Of a DNA stretch of 64,000 nt, positions 1-8,255 are shown piece after piece; positions within the stretch are counted from its first letter, which is position 1, and each line of letters begins with the position of its first letter. The translations under genes were made by a program, and so were the position numbers. This DNA is from Nocardioides daejeonensis (GTDB taxonomy: Bacteria > Actinomycetota > Actinomycetes > Propionibacteriales > Nocardioidaceae). The notes under the pieces were generated by a model that had not been told where the DNA came from, did no database searches, and saw only the letters and a program-made list of their open reading frames with translations. The DNA is taken from positions 434,001-498,000 of the forward strand of contig NZ_QHKZ01000003.1 in assembly GCF_003194585.1 (NCBI RefSeq), in the 5' to 3' direction.

Positions 1-252
1 GTCGACCCACGGAGGTGCGGTCGGACGGTCGGCGACGGTGAAGGTGTAGACGGTGCCGCGGCCGGAGATCTCCCGCCACTCCAGGTCGTCCGCAAGCGTG
101 CGAGGCGCCAGTGTGCGCGGGTAGAAGACGTACTCCCCCGCCGAGGGCGAGTACTGGATGAGCACCCGGCCCTCCGCAAGCGCATCCCAGAACGGCTGGG
201 ACACCGGCGTCGGCTCGGGCATCGGCTTGGGTTGCGTCGTCGGGGCGTTCAT
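1..252 (-). CDS. DUF35 OB-fold protein, partial (3' end outside window)
   Basis: The first 84 residues are visible; the gene runs off the left edge. The N-terminus has the layout of DUF35 acyl-CoA-associated proteins: a helix with PFWDAL, then the rubredoxin-like strand region, then the start of the OB fold (LEWREISGRGTVYTF). DUF35 proteins partner thiolase-fold enzymes, as the ChsH2 C-terminal domain does with Ltp2, and the thiolase-like gene lies immediately upstream with a 2-nt gap. What is odd is that the two Cys pairs of the usual zinc ribbon are absent: the positions read SPSAG and APRT. Compare the intact ribbon at 38256-38693. It is probably a non-zinc DUF35 partner of the adjacent aldolase-like protein. 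Confidence 0.8.
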   Translation of the reverse strand, partial: MNAPTTQPKPMPEPTPVSQPFWDALAEGRVLIQYSPSAGEYVFYPRTLAPRTLADDLEWREISGRGTVYTFTVADRPTAPPWVD

Positions 253-254
253 CG

Positions 255-1454
255 TCACTCTCCCTGCAGGAGCAGGGCGACCTGCTCGCTCATGATTCCG
301 CCGTTGCCGGTGACGAAGGCGGTATGACAGTCGGCGACCTGAGCGTCACCCGCGCGACCCATCACCTGGCGGGCACCGTCGACGACGTGGTGCATGCCGC
401 CGGCCATCCCCGCCTGGCCGAAGGAGAGCTGGCCACCCGCCGTGTTCACCGGGAAGTCGCCGCGGAAGGTCAGGTCGTGCTCGCGCACCCAGGACATGCC
501 GGTGCCCTTGGCGCAGAATCCGGCGTCCTCGAGACTCATCAGCACGGTGATCGTGTAGCAGTCGTAGATCGACGCCATGTCGACGTCCGTCCGCTCGAGC
601 CCGGCCATCGTGAACGCCCGGTCCGCGGCACGTGCGATGGGCGTGCGCACCAGGTCGTCGGCGTACGTCGGGGTCTTGAAGGCGACGTGCTCGCCGAAGC
701 CCTTGACCCACACCGGACGGTTGCGTGCTCGCTTGGCGAGATCGGCGTTGACGATCAGCACGCCGGCCCCGCCGTGCACCCGCATCACGACCTCGAGCAT
801 GTGGATCGGGTCGGCGATCATCGGCGAGTCCAGCACGTCCTGGGTCGTGATCGGCTTGCCGTGGAAGATCGCACCGGGGTGCGCGCACGCGTTGGTGCGC
901 TGGGCGACCGCGATCGCCGCCGTCGCCTCCGGGTCGTAGCCGAACTCGGCGGCGTACCGCTGGGCGATCTGGGCGTACGGGCCGTTCTGGCCGACGTTGC
1001 CGTAGGGAATCTCGAACTCAGCCTGGGGCGAGCCGTAGTTGTTGCTGGAAGCGCCGTACCAGCCGGGGTCGACCGCAGGACGGCGCTGCGAGCGGGGGAC
1101 GGCCAGCGACCCCGGAACCACCGCGAGTACGGCGTCACAGATGCCGAGCTCGACGGCGGCAGCGGCGCGCCACACCATGCCGGCCGCGGTCGCGCCGCCC
1201 AGGTCCACCCGCTCACCGAAGTCGAGCGGAAGTCCCAGGTACTCCGAGAGCGTGGCCGGCGCGAACATCGCCGACTCGCCGATCCCATGCGTGACCAGGC
1301 CATTGACCAGCGTCGGCTCGAGGCCTGCGTCGGCACAGACCTGCTGCGCCAGCCGTGCGTACTGGTCGATCGTGAACGCGGGCTGGGCATCCTTGAGCTT
1401 CAGCGCCGGGAGCTCGGCGATGCCGACGATCGCGGCCTCTCCGCGCAGCCCCAT
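255..1454 (-). CDS. Thiolase-fold lipid-transfer/aldolase-like protein (Ltp2-type)
   Basis: 399 aa, full length for the SCP-x/Ltp thiolase-like family. In actinobacterial steroid degradation Ltp2-type members are retro-aldolases, not thiolases, and work with a DUF35 partner. Here the Ltp2-like tyrosine region is present (IYDCYTITVL, about residues 296-305), as is the C-terminal Gly-rich loop. The Cys at residue 87 of the window's clear Ltp2 (36644-37822) aligns with Ala near residue 90-91 here, so classical Cys thiolysis is unlikely. The ATG shares one base with the stop of the upstream MaoC gene (TGATG), and a DUF35 gene follows directly. Aldol cleavage of a beta-hydroxyacyl-CoA made by the neighbouring hydratases is the inferred role; the substrate is unknown. 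Confidence 0.82.
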   Translation of the reverse strand: MGLRGEAAIVGIAELPALKLKDAQPAFTIDQYARLAQQVCADAGLEPTLVNGLVTHGIGESAMFAPATLSEYLGLPLDFGERVDLGGATAAGMVWRAAAAVELGICDAVLAVVPGSLAVPRSQRRPAVDPGWYGASSNNYGSPQAEFEIPYGNVGQNGPYAQIAQRYAAEFGYDPEATAAIAVAQRTNACAHPGAIFHGKPITTQDVLDSPMIADPIHMLEVVMRVHGGAGVLIVNADLAKRARNRPVWVKGFGEHVAFKTPTYADDLVRTPIARAADRAFTMAGLERTDVDMASIYDCYTITVLMSLEDAGFCAKGTGMSWVREHDLTFRGDFPVNTAGGQLSFGQAGMAGGMHHVVDGARQVMGRAGDAQVADCHTAFVTGNGGIMSEQVALLLQGE

Positions 1455-1912
1455 CAGGCACCAGCCCCGATGACGGCCCGGGCCGGAAGCGAAACGATCG
1501 CAGTGCCCGGCATCAGCACGGTCTCCCCACGTCGACCGGCGATCTCCAAGTCGACCAGGCCGGTGCCGTCGCCCTGGCCGCGCACCGCGGTGACGGTGCC
1601 GCCGAAGAGCAGCGTCTCGCCGGGCAGTGCCGTGGCGCGGTTCTGCACCGAGAAGGTGACTAGGCGGCCCGAGGCGCCTACCCAGTCGGTCACCGCGCGG
1701 GCCAACAGGGCCGCCTGGAGCGGCCCCTGCACCAGGACGTTGTCGTAGCCCTCCTTGTCACGCGCCCAGTCCTTGTCGTAGTGGATCCGGTGCGCGTTGT
1801 AGGTGGCCGCCGAGAAGAGGAACATCTGGGTCTCGTCGACCACCACCTCCAGCGTCGGCAGGACGTCGCCGATCGCGACGTCTTCGAAGCAGACCTGCTC
1901 GCTCATCGTCAT
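1454..1912 (-). CDS. MaoC-like enoyl-CoA hydratase subunit (ChsH1-like)
   Basis: 152 aa single hot-dog domain. HRIHYD at residues 41-46 occupies the place of the hydratase Asp/His catalytic motif, and the GPLQAALL helix follows. Short MaoC proteins of this kind pair with a catalytically degenerate MaoC-N partner, as ChsH1 does with ChsH2; here that partner is the next gene upstream (1920-2420). The predicted reaction is hydration of a 2-enoyl-CoA to the beta-hydroxyacyl-CoA substrate of the downstream aldolase-like protein. Two in-frame ATGs lie 6 nt apart (1912 and 1906), and the GAGG upstream suits the second slightly better. The stop overlaps the aldolase start. Confidence 0.83.
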   Translation of the reverse strand: MTMSEQVCFEDVAIGDVLPTLEVVVDETQMFLFSAATYNAHRIHYDKDWARDKEGYDNVLVQGPLQAALLARAVTDWVGASGRLVTFSVQNRATALPGETLLFGGTVTAVRGQGDGTGLVDLEIAGRRGETVLMPGTAIVSLPARAVIGAGA

Positions 1913-1919
1913 CCCTCGC

Positions 1920-2420
1920 TCAGGGTCGGGCGATCATCGAGGTGGTGGCCTCGGCCACCAGCTCGTCGCGTTGGTTGGTGTAGGTGGTGCGCCAGGTGAC
2001 CAGCACGAAGCGGCCCGAGCGGCCATGCTTCTCCACGATCGAATCGATGACGCGCACCATGGTCAGCTCGTCGCGGTGATAGGCCGGCAGGTGGAACGTC
2101 GTCGACTCGCCACCGGCCATCCGCTTGGGAGCATCGGGGAACTGCAGGTTGCCGCTGGCCGCACCCGAGGAGCCGTCGGCGCGCAGCGCGGACATCGGGG
2201 TCACCCCGAGCACCGCGTACTGCAGGTAGAGCGGCGGGCAGATCACGTCGTCGTACCCGTGGGCTCGGGCGTGTTCGGCGTCGAACCACAGCGGGTTCTC
2301 GTCGCCGACCGCGACCGCCCAGCGCTGCCAGTCACGGCGGTTCACCTCGCCGGTGGCGCGGGCGGCCTCGGTGCCCACGCGGGCGGCCACCTCGTCGGGG
2401 ATCAGCGAAAGCTCGGTCAT
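1920..2420 (-). CDS. MaoC N-terminal-type (FAS1-like) dehydratase subunit
   Basis: 166 aa. It carries the GDENPLWFD...ICPP stretch (about residues 39-62) typical of the FAS1-like MaoC N-terminal domain and lacks the Asp/His catalytic pair, so it is the expected structural half of a two-subunit hydratase with the downstream gene. The ATG at 2420 is preferred over longer in-frame extensions because the family domain begins right after it and the extension would run through the CoA-transferase 3' end. In Mycobacterium the same domain is fused to DUF35 as ChsH2; here MaoC-N and DUF35 are separate genes. Confidence 0.8.
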   Translation of the reverse strand: MTELSLIPDEVAARVGTEAARATGEVNRRDWQRWAVAVGDENPLWFDAEHARAHGYDDVICPPLYLQYAVLGVTPMSALRADGSSGAASGNLQFPDAPKRMAGGESTTFHLPAYHRDELTMVRVIDSIVEKHGRSGRFVLVTWRTTYTNQRDELVAEATTSMIARP

Positions 2421-2454
2421 CGTTGCCTCTCGGAACTCAGGCTGGTCTCGGGTC

Positions 2455-3738
2455 TCAGACCAGTTGGTGATCGGTGACCAGGCCGCGTGCGACCAGGTCG
2501 TCGTACTTCTCACGGGGCATGCCCAGGAGGGTGAGGTAGACGTACTCGTTGTCCTCGCCGAAGCCCGGCACCGGCCGTCCCCAGGCGAGCTCGAAGTCGT
2601 CGCTGCGCCACGGGTGCCCCGGGTAGCGGTGGGTGCCGATCGACGGGTGGCTCCGCTCTCGGAACCAGCCGCGGGCGGCCAGGTGCGGGTCTTCGAGCAG
2701 CCGTGGCTCAGACATCACCTCGGCCACCGGGACACCCGCGGCGACCAGCTCCGCCACCACCGCGTCCACAGGCCGGGCTGCGCACCAAGTGCCGATCCGC
2801 TGCCGGACGGCCGCGCTGTGCGTACGCCGCCCGGCCGCATCCGCCCCCAGCGCACGCAGCTCGTCGTCGTCCAGGACGCCGTTCAGGGCCGCCCAGTCGC
2901 GGTCGTCGCGTACCGAGACCGCGACCCAGCGGTCGGCGTCCGCGGTGGCGAAGACGTCCTGCAGGGCATGCGGGTCGGTGTTGCCGAGCACCTCGGGGTC
3001 GCGGTCGTTGAACTGCCGGTCGAGGAAGTACTCGCCGATCTCGACCAGTACGTTCTCGGCCTGGGCGATCTCGACGAGTCCGCCGCGTCCGGTGTTCTCC
3101 CGGTCCCACAAAGCGGCCTCCACCGCAAAGGCGACGCCGGCCGGTGCGGCCTCGTCCATGTGGTAGTTCTCGCCGGCGGAGTCGGGCTCCTCGCCCTCGT
3201 AGCCGTCCATCGCGGCGATCCCGACGAGCGAGTTGAAGTTCGGTCCGTAGCCGAGGTAACCGCTCATCGGACCGGTCATGCCCAAGGGGGGCATCCGGGC
3301 GACGACGAGGCGCGGATTCACCTCCAGCAGCCGCTCGTGGCCGATGCCGAGCTTCTCCAACACGCCATTGGTGTTGTTCTCGAGAAGGACGTCGCTGATC
3401 CGGACCAGATCGAGGAATGCCTCGTGCCCCTCGGGGGTGTCCAGGTTCATGCTGACGGCGAGCTTGTTGCGTGCGTGCCAGTTGAAGACCGCGGACCGAT
3501 CGTAGGGGCGCGCACCCGGATCCTTGTCGGGATAGGTGCCCCCGTGGTAGCCCGTGGCGGCGATCGACTCCTTGGTCGTGCGGGCCGAGACCTGGCGGCT
3601 CATCCGGTCGTTGCCCTCGACCCGGATGACCTCGGCGCCCAGGTCGCCGAGCAGCGCCGCTGCCCCCGGCCCGGACCAGACCACGGTCAGATCGACCACG
3701 CGGATGCCGCTCAGCGGCAGATCGGTCGCGTCCGTCAT
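2455..3738 (-). CDS. Family III CoA-transferase (CaiB/BaiF type), catalytic Asp present
   Basis: 427 aa, normal family length. The N-terminal half has the Rossmann-type GIRVVDLT...LGDLGAEVIRVE motif and the ...LLENNTNGVLEKLGIG... stretch. The expected catalytic Asp is D195, in the conserved MDEAAPAG context followed by TGRGG. Family III enzymes move CoA between acyl-CoA and a free acid through an aspartyl intermediate. It overlaps the upstream CoA-transferase stop by one base (TGATG), so the two are translationally coupled and may form a heteromer. The role in the operon is probably activation of a carboxylic acid without ATP. Substrate unknown. Confidence 0.87.
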   Translation of the reverse strand: MTDATDLPLSGIRVVDLTVVWSGPGAAALLGDLGAEVIRVEGNDRMSRQVSARTTKESIAATGYHGGTYPDKDPGARPYDRSAVFNWHARNKLAVSMNLDTPEGHEAFLDLVRISDVLLENNTNGVLEKLGIGHERLLEVNPRLVVARMPPLGMTGPMSGYLGYGPNFNSLVGIAAMDGYEGEEPDSAGENYHMDEAAPAGVAFAVEAALWDRENTGRGGLVEIAQAENVLVEIGEYFLDRQFNDRDPEVLGNTDPHALQDVFATADADRWVAVSVRDDRDWAALNGVLDDDELRALGADAAGRRTHSAAVRQRIGTWCAARPVDAVVAELVAAGVPVAEVMSEPRLLEDPHLAARGWFRERSHPSIGTHRYPGHPWRSDDFELAWGRPVPGFGEDNEYVYLTLLGMPREKYDDLVARGLVTDHQLV

Positions 3739-4949
3739 CAGGCAACTCCCTCTTCTGCGAGCTCCGCGCGGATCTCCGCGCCGTGCTGGTCCAGCAGGGG
3801 CGCGGTGGTGCGCAGCGCGAAGCCACGCTCCATGCGCCAGGGGGCTCCGGCGTACTCCAGACGCCCGGCAACCGGGTGGTCGGCGGCGACGAAGACACCG
3901 CGCTGCCGGAAGTGCTCGTGGTCCATCACCTCGGAGACGGACAGGTACGCCGTCACCGGGATGCGGCGCGCCTCCGCGGCCTCCATCACCTCGACCTTGG
4001 GACGCTGCGCGATCCAGTCCGCAACGTAGGCGAGGAACTCCTCACGGTCCTGCCCGGCGACGGTCTGTCTGTCCAGGTAGCGCTCCCGGAAGCCGGGGTC
4101 GTCGGCACCGACGAGCTCCACGAAACGGTTCCAGAAGACCTGGTTGGTCACATAGACCATGACGAAGCCGTCGCTGGCGCGGAAAGGCCCGGTGAACGTC
4201 GCCCCGTGCCGGTGCGGACTGCGCGCGCCGCGCGGTGCGGTCATGCCCGAGTACGCCGCCGAGAGCAGGTAGGACGCCCTCCGGTCGGCACCGGCAAGCA
4301 GCACCTCCTGGCCGGAGACGTCCAGCGTCGCGCCCTTGCCGGTACGCCGCGCCCGCAGCACGGCGGCCATCGTCGCCTGCGCTGCCGAACGGCCCACCGT
4401 GTAGTGCTCGAGCAGGCCGGGCTTGCGCAGCGGAGCACGGTCGGCCTGGCCGGTCGCGTTCATCGGCCCGCCGGTGGCCTGCAGCACGAGGCCACTGGCC
4501 TCCCGGTCCCGATAGGGCCCGGTCTGGCCGAAGGCACTGATCCGGGTGAGGACGAGACCCGGATTGACGGCCCGCAGCACGTCGGGGCCGAGGCCGAGAT
4601 CTTCGAGGTGGCCGGGGCGGAACGACTCCACCACGGCATGCGAGCGTCGCACCAGGGCGAGCAGCACCTCGCGGTCGGCGTCGTCGCGCAGGTCGAGCAC
4701 GACCGAGCGCTTGTTGGTGTTGAGGTGCAGGAAGAGCGCGCTCCGCTCCGGGTCGGGACGGTCCTCGGGAAATGGTCCCCAGGCACGAGTGAAGCTGCCC
4801 TCCCCTGGCTTCTCGACCTTGATCACGTCGGCGCCGAAGTCGGCGAACGTCTTGGTGGCGAACTCGCCGGCGACCCACCGAGAGAGGTCGAGCACCCGAA
4901 TGTCGGAGAGCACCTGGCGGCCCTGCTGTGCAGTGGAGTCAGGAGTCAA
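3738..4949 (-). CDS. Family III CoA-transferase homologue, apparent loss of catalytic Asp
   Basis: 403 aa from a TTG start at 4949, chosen because AGGAGG stands 6 nt upstream; a longer frame exists but would run deep into the upstream dehydrogenase gene. The start overlaps that gene's stop by 11 nt. CaiB/BaiF motifs are clear (IRVLDLSRWVAG, ADFGADVIKVEKPGEG, SFRPGHLEDLGLG). At the position where family members carry ADY(T/A)AG, this protein has EHYTVG (residues 181-186), so the catalytic Asp appears replaced by His182. Paired with the Asp-containing paralogue downstream, it may be the non-catalytic subunit of a heteromeric transferase. The assignment of the missing Asp is by eye alignment only. 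Confidence 0.85.
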   Translation of the reverse strand: MTPDSTAQQGRQVLSDIRVLDLSRWVAGEFATKTFADFGADVIKVEKPGEGSFTRAWGPFPEDRPDPERSALFLHLNTNKRSVVLDLRDDADREVLLALVRRSHAVVESFRPGHLEDLGLGPDVLRAVNPGLVLTRISAFGQTGPYRDREASGLVLQATGGPMNATGQADRAPLRKPGLLEHYTVGRSAAQATMAAVLRARRTGKGATLDVSGQEVLLAGADRRASYLLSAAYSGMTAPRGARSPHRHGATFTGPFRASDGFVMVYVTNQVFWNRFVELVGADDPGFRERYLDRQTVAGQDREEFLAYVADWIAQRPKVEVMEAAEARRIPVTAYLSVSEVMDHEHFRQRGVFVAADHPVAGRLEYAGAPWRMERGFALRTTAPLLDQHGAEIRAELAEEGVA

Positions 4950-6051
4950 GGCCGACCTCCTCGGCGAGCCAGGAAGCGGCGGTGTCGGCGGTGCCGTCGA
5001 GCGTGGCGAGCACCCGGGCCCGCTCGGACCACAGGTGCAGGTCGGTCTCGAGCACGTAGCCCATGCCTCCGTGCAACTGATGGGCATCGAGGGTGGCGAC
5101 CTTCGCCGCCTTGGTGGCGTGCATCCGGGCCACGGCCGACTCACGCACTCCCGACTCGCCGCGGCCCAGCGCGGCTACCGCGGCGAGCGCGGAGAGCCGT
5201 GCTGCCTGGATGCCGATGTGCATGTCGGCGACCAGGTGCTGGGCCGCCTGGAAGGAGCCGAGGGGCCGCCCGAACTGGTGGCGCTCGCGCACGTGCTCGA
5301 CCGCCCGGCGCAGTGCCTCCTCGGCCACGCCGACCAGCTCGACGCAGTGCAGCGCGGCCACGGCGTGGGAGACGGCCCGCAGCTGCGGCGCGCCCAGCGG
5401 AGCCGTCACGTCGGCATCCTCGACACCGACCCCGTCGAGAACGAGCCGGAACTGCCCGGGCCCGCCCATGACGTCGAGCGGCTCCGACCGGACACCGTCG
5501 GCCCGCGCGGCGAGGACGACTCCGATCGTCTCCCCCTCCGCGTCCGCGGTGACCAGCACCCGGTCAGCAAGGTCGAGATCGGGAACGTACTCGGCCTGCC
5601 CGGAGATCCGCCACCTCGCGCCGTCGCGCTGCGCCGTGAAGGCTGGGCGGGCGTCGTGGGCGTTGCCGGGGGCGGCCAGGGCGATCGTGCCGCGCAGCTC
5701 GCCGGCACTCAGCGCGGGTAGGTGGCGGGCCCGCAGGTCGTCTCCGCCGAGGCGATCGACGGCGATGCCGAACGCCAGCGTGCTGGTCACCACCGAGGGC
5801 GCCAGCGCACGTCCGGCCTCGAGCACGTAGGTGGCGACGTCGTCGAGACGACCTCCCATGCCGCCGTACTCCTCGGCGAAGGGGAGGCCGAGCACCCCGG
5901 CGGCGGTCAACGACTTCCACAGCGTGGCGGGGAACCGGTCGGCGCCGGGTTCGCGCAGCGACCGCACCAGGGTGGTCGGGCACTCGGCCGCCAACAGGTC
6001 GTGCAACATCGCGCGGAGGTCTCGTTCCTCCGGGCTCGCGACGAGTTTCAT
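4939..6051 (-). CDS. Acyl-CoA dehydrogenase, FadE28-type subunit
   Basis: 370 aa acyl-CoA dehydrogenase fold: N-terminal helical domain, beta middle domain (about 115-215) and C-terminal helical bundle with HQFGRPLGSFQAAQH and LHGGMGY. The C-terminus (LATLDGTADTAASW) lacks the GTNE-type ending seen in the partner at 6070-7254. In steroid-degrading actinobacteria such short, atypical FadE proteins pair with a FadE29-type protein as alpha2beta2 heterotetramers (ChsE1/ChsE2). The adjacent gene provides exactly such a partner, so alpha,beta-dehydrogenation of a side-chain acyl-CoA by the complex is inferred. FAD is the expected cofactor. Confidence 0.87.
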   Translation of the reverse strand: MKLVASPEERDLRAMLHDLLAAECPTTLVRSLREPGADRFPATLWKSLTAAGVLGLPFAEEYGGMGGRLDDVATYVLEAGRALAPSVVTSTLAFGIAVDRLGGDDLRARHLPALSAGELRGTIALAAPGNAHDARPAFTAQRDGARWRISGQAEYVPDLDLADRVLVTADAEGETIGVVLAARADGVRSEPLDVMGGPGQFRLVLDGVGVEDADVTAPLGAPQLRAVSHAVAALHCVELVGVAEEALRRAVEHVRERHQFGRPLGSFQAAQHLVADMHIGIQAARLSALAAVAALGRGESGVRESAVARMHATKAAKVATLDAHQLHGGMGYVLETDLHLWSERARVLATLDGTADTAASWLAEEVGLDS

Positions 6052-6069
6052 GCTTCCTCCTGGTCTCGG

Positions 6070-7254
6070 TCAGCGTCCATAGCTGGGCAGGGCGTGGCCG
6101 CGTTGCGCGATGACGTCGCGCAGCACCTCGTTGGTGCCGGCGCCGAAGCGGAGCAGCGGCGCAGTGCGGTAGAGGCGCTCGTAGGCGCCGGCCAGCGGAG
6201 CCTCGGGGTTGCGGTGCGCCAGCAGACCCGCGGGCCCGAGCAGATCCATCGCCGTGTCGGCGATCCGCTGCCGCAGCTCGCTGGTGAAGATCTTCTCGGT
6301 GCTCACCTGCACCGTGGGGATGGTTCCCTCCGCCAGCAGCGAAGCCGCCTCGTAGCCCATCAGGGTGGCGGCTTCCACGTCGGCGACCAGGCCCGCGAGA
6401 CGGCGTACGGCGACCGGATCGTCGGCGGGGACGGTGCCGTCGGCCTGAGGCTGGCGAGCGAGCTCGACCAGGTCCTCGACGGAACGACGCAGGTCTCCGG
6501 CGTTGGTGAGCGCGCCGCGCTCGAGGTCGAGAGCACCGGTGATGTAGCGCCAGCCCTGGTTGACCTCGCCGATCAGGTTCGTGGCAGGCACCCGCACGTC
6601 GTCGAAGAAGGCCTCGTTGGTGCGGTAGCCCGACCAGGCGATGAGCGGGCGGATCTGCACTCCGGGGTGGTCGATCGGCACGATGATCACCGAGATGCCC
6701 TTGTGACGCGGAGCGTCCGGGTCGGTACGCACGCAGAGCCACTCGTGCGTGGAGCGCTGCGCGCCGCTGTTCCAGATCTTGGAGCCGTTGATCACCCACT
6801 CGCCCGTGCTCTCGTCGAGCACCGCCCGGGTGCGCAGCGAGGCGAGGTCGGTGCCGGCGTCCGGCTCGGAGTAGCCGACCGCGCAGATCATCTCGCCACG
6901 GGCGATGGGCGGCAGGAACTCGGCCTTGTTCTGCTCGGTGCCGTGCCGCATGATCATCGGTGCCACCGAGGTGACCGTGAGGTCCGGGCCCGGCACGCCC
7001 CAGTACTCGAACTCGCTCACCAGCAGGTGTTGGTGCACGGCGCTGAGGCCGAGTCCGCCGTACTCCACCGGCCAGTTGAGCCCGAACCAGCCCTTCTCCC
7101 CGATGGCCCGCCGGAACGCCGCAACCTCGCCGCCCTTGAACTCGAGATCGTGCTCGGCGAGCTCGGCCTTCAAGGCCGGCGTCACGTGGGCACTGAGGAA
7201 CTCCCGCACCTCCGCCAGCCAGGCCCGCTGGTCGTCGTCCAACTCGAACTGCAT
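6070..7254 (-). CDS. Acyl-CoA dehydrogenase, FadE29-type subunit
   Basis: 394 aa. It has the ACAD signature region (CAVGYSEPDAGTDLASLRTRA), the NGSKIWNSGA strand and a C-terminal RFGAGTNEVLRDVI. It is the first gene of the left operon, divergent from the IclR regulator, and is probably the larger partner of the heteromeric dehydrogenase encoded with 4939-6051. The ATG at 7254 is chosen because the conserved start of the N-terminal domain (QFELDDDQRAWL) follows at once; no strong ribosome site is visible, only a weak GGACGG. Upstream sequence holds palindromic GAACAG-type sites. Confidence 0.88.
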   Translation of the reverse strand: MQFELDDDQRAWLAEVREFLSAHVTPALKAELAEHDLEFKGGEVAAFRRAIGEKGWFGLNWPVEYGGLGLSAVHQHLLVSEFEYWGVPGPDLTVTSVAPMIMRHGTEQNKAEFLPPIARGEMICAVGYSEPDAGTDLASLRTRAVLDESTGEWVINGSKIWNSGAQRSTHEWLCVRTDPDAPRHKGISVIIVPIDHPGVQIRPLIAWSGYRTNEAFFDDVRVPATNLIGEVNQGWRYITGALDLERGALTNAGDLRRSVEDLVELARQPQADGTVPADDPVAVRRLAGLVADVEAATLMGYEAASLLAEGTIPTVQVSTEKIFTSELRQRIADTAMDLLGPAGLLAHRNPEAPLAGAYERLYRTAPLLRFGAGTNEVLRDVIAQRGHALPSYGR

Positions 7255-7273
7255 CACACCAACCGTCCGTCGA

Positions 7274-7395
7274 TTCGAACTATTTCGAACAGTAATAACA
7301 GGCCGTACTCTGGTCTCGCCAGGATCAATCCAGCAGAATGAGACTCGGGTCACCCAAGCAAATGCTAGGTTGTGAACAGCAACTGTTCCGGGAAC
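7274..7395. promoter_or_regulatory. Divergent promoter region with inverted-repeat operators
   Basis: AT-richer 156-bp gap between the left operon (-) and the iclR-type gene (+). TTCGAA occurs twice (7274-7279, 7284-7289). A perfect inverted repeat GAACAG-CAA-CTGTTC lies at 7374-7388, overlapping GTTCC-G-GGAAC at 7385-7395; GAACAG recurs at 7287-7292. An imperfect palindrome CCAAGCAAATGCTAGG lies near 7352-7367. IclR proteins usually bind such palindromes near their own start; that this one does so is inference. Confidence 0.55.
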
Positions 7396-7410
7396 GGAGG
7401 ACGACGCGCC

Positions 7411-8229
7411 ATGACGACGATGCCGGTAGACCTGTCCACGACGGCGATCACCAGGGGTGCCGCGGACGATCGGTCGCCGCGGCCCGGTGTGGTGGAACGC
7501 CTCACCCAGATCCTTGATGTCTTCACCCACGCCACCGATCGGCTCCTGCTCGACGACATCACCGACGCCACCGGGCTGCCTCGCTCCACGGCCTTCCGGC
7601 TGCTGACGCAGATGGTCGAGCTCGACTGGCTGGAGCACGACGTCGCCGGCTACCAGCTCGGCGCGCGTGCCCTGCGGATCGGGATGCGCGGCCATGATCA
7701 CTCCAACGTACGCGCGGCCGCCGCCGACCAGCTCAACGTGCTGCAGCTGCGCACCGGCGGCGTCGCGCACCTCTCCGTCCTCGAGGGATCGAGCGTCCAC
7801 TACCTCGACAAGGTCGGCGGCCAGGCGTTGGCAAGCATCCCCTCCGCAGTCGGGTCTCGCCTCCGCGCCGACACCACCGCCAGCGGCCGCGCGCTGCTCG
7901 CGGGCATCGAGCCCGAGAGCGTCGACGCGATGTTCACCCGCTTCTCCACTCCCCCTGGCGAGCTCTCCGCCCTGCACCGGATGCTGGTCCGGGTGCGCCA
8001 GCAGCACGGCCTCTCCATCACCCGCCCCGAGGTCTGCCGTCTCGGCATCGGCACCGTCGCCGCCCCGGTCCTCGGCCCCCAGGGCCCGGTCGCCGCCATC
8101 TCCGTCGCCCTCCGCGGCGGCCCACGCATCGACCAGATCGCCCCCCTCGTCGCCCACGCCGCTCGCCGTACCTCCCAGATCCTCTTCCCCAACTGGACCC
8201 CGCCCACCACCCGCCGCCGCGGGCGTTGA
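7411..8229 (+). CDS. IclR family transcriptional regulator
   Basis: 272 aa. The N-terminal winged helix-turn-helix (RLTQILDVF...LLLDDITDATGLPRSTAFRLLTQM, about residues 30-70) is followed by the IclR effector domain (VAHLSVLEGSSVHYLDKV through AISVALRGG). The ATG at 7411 has GGAGG at 7396-7400; an upstream in-frame start at 7372 would lie inside the palindromic operator and lacks a ribosome site. It is divergent from the dehydrogenase/aldolase operon and probably controls it in response to a pathway intermediate. The C-terminal tail is Pro/Arg rich. Confidence 0.9.
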   Translation: MTTMPVDLSTTAITRGAADDRSPRPGVVERLTQILDVFTHATDRLLLDDITDATGLPRSTAFRLLTQMVELDWLEHDVAGYQLGARALRIGMRGHDHSNVRAAAADQLNVLQLRTGGVAHLSVLEGSSVHYLDKVGGQALASIPSAVGSRLRADTTASGRALLAGIEPESVDAMFTRFSTPPGELSALHRMLVRVRQQHGLSITRPEVCRLGIGTVAAPVLGPQGPVAAISVALRGGPRIDQIAPLVAHAARRTSQILFPNWTPPTTRRRGR

Positions 8230-8255
8230 CCCCACCAGCCCCATACGCCTCAAGA

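Noticed and set aside
324..1748. 474-codon plus-strand open frame opposite the left operon
   Set aside because: Antisense shadow of the aldolase and hydratase genes; Arg/His/Gly-rich translation without domain structure, typical of GC-rich DNA. Similar long frames opposite 3783-5471, 5722-7341, 41685-43337 and elsewhere were rejected for the same reason.
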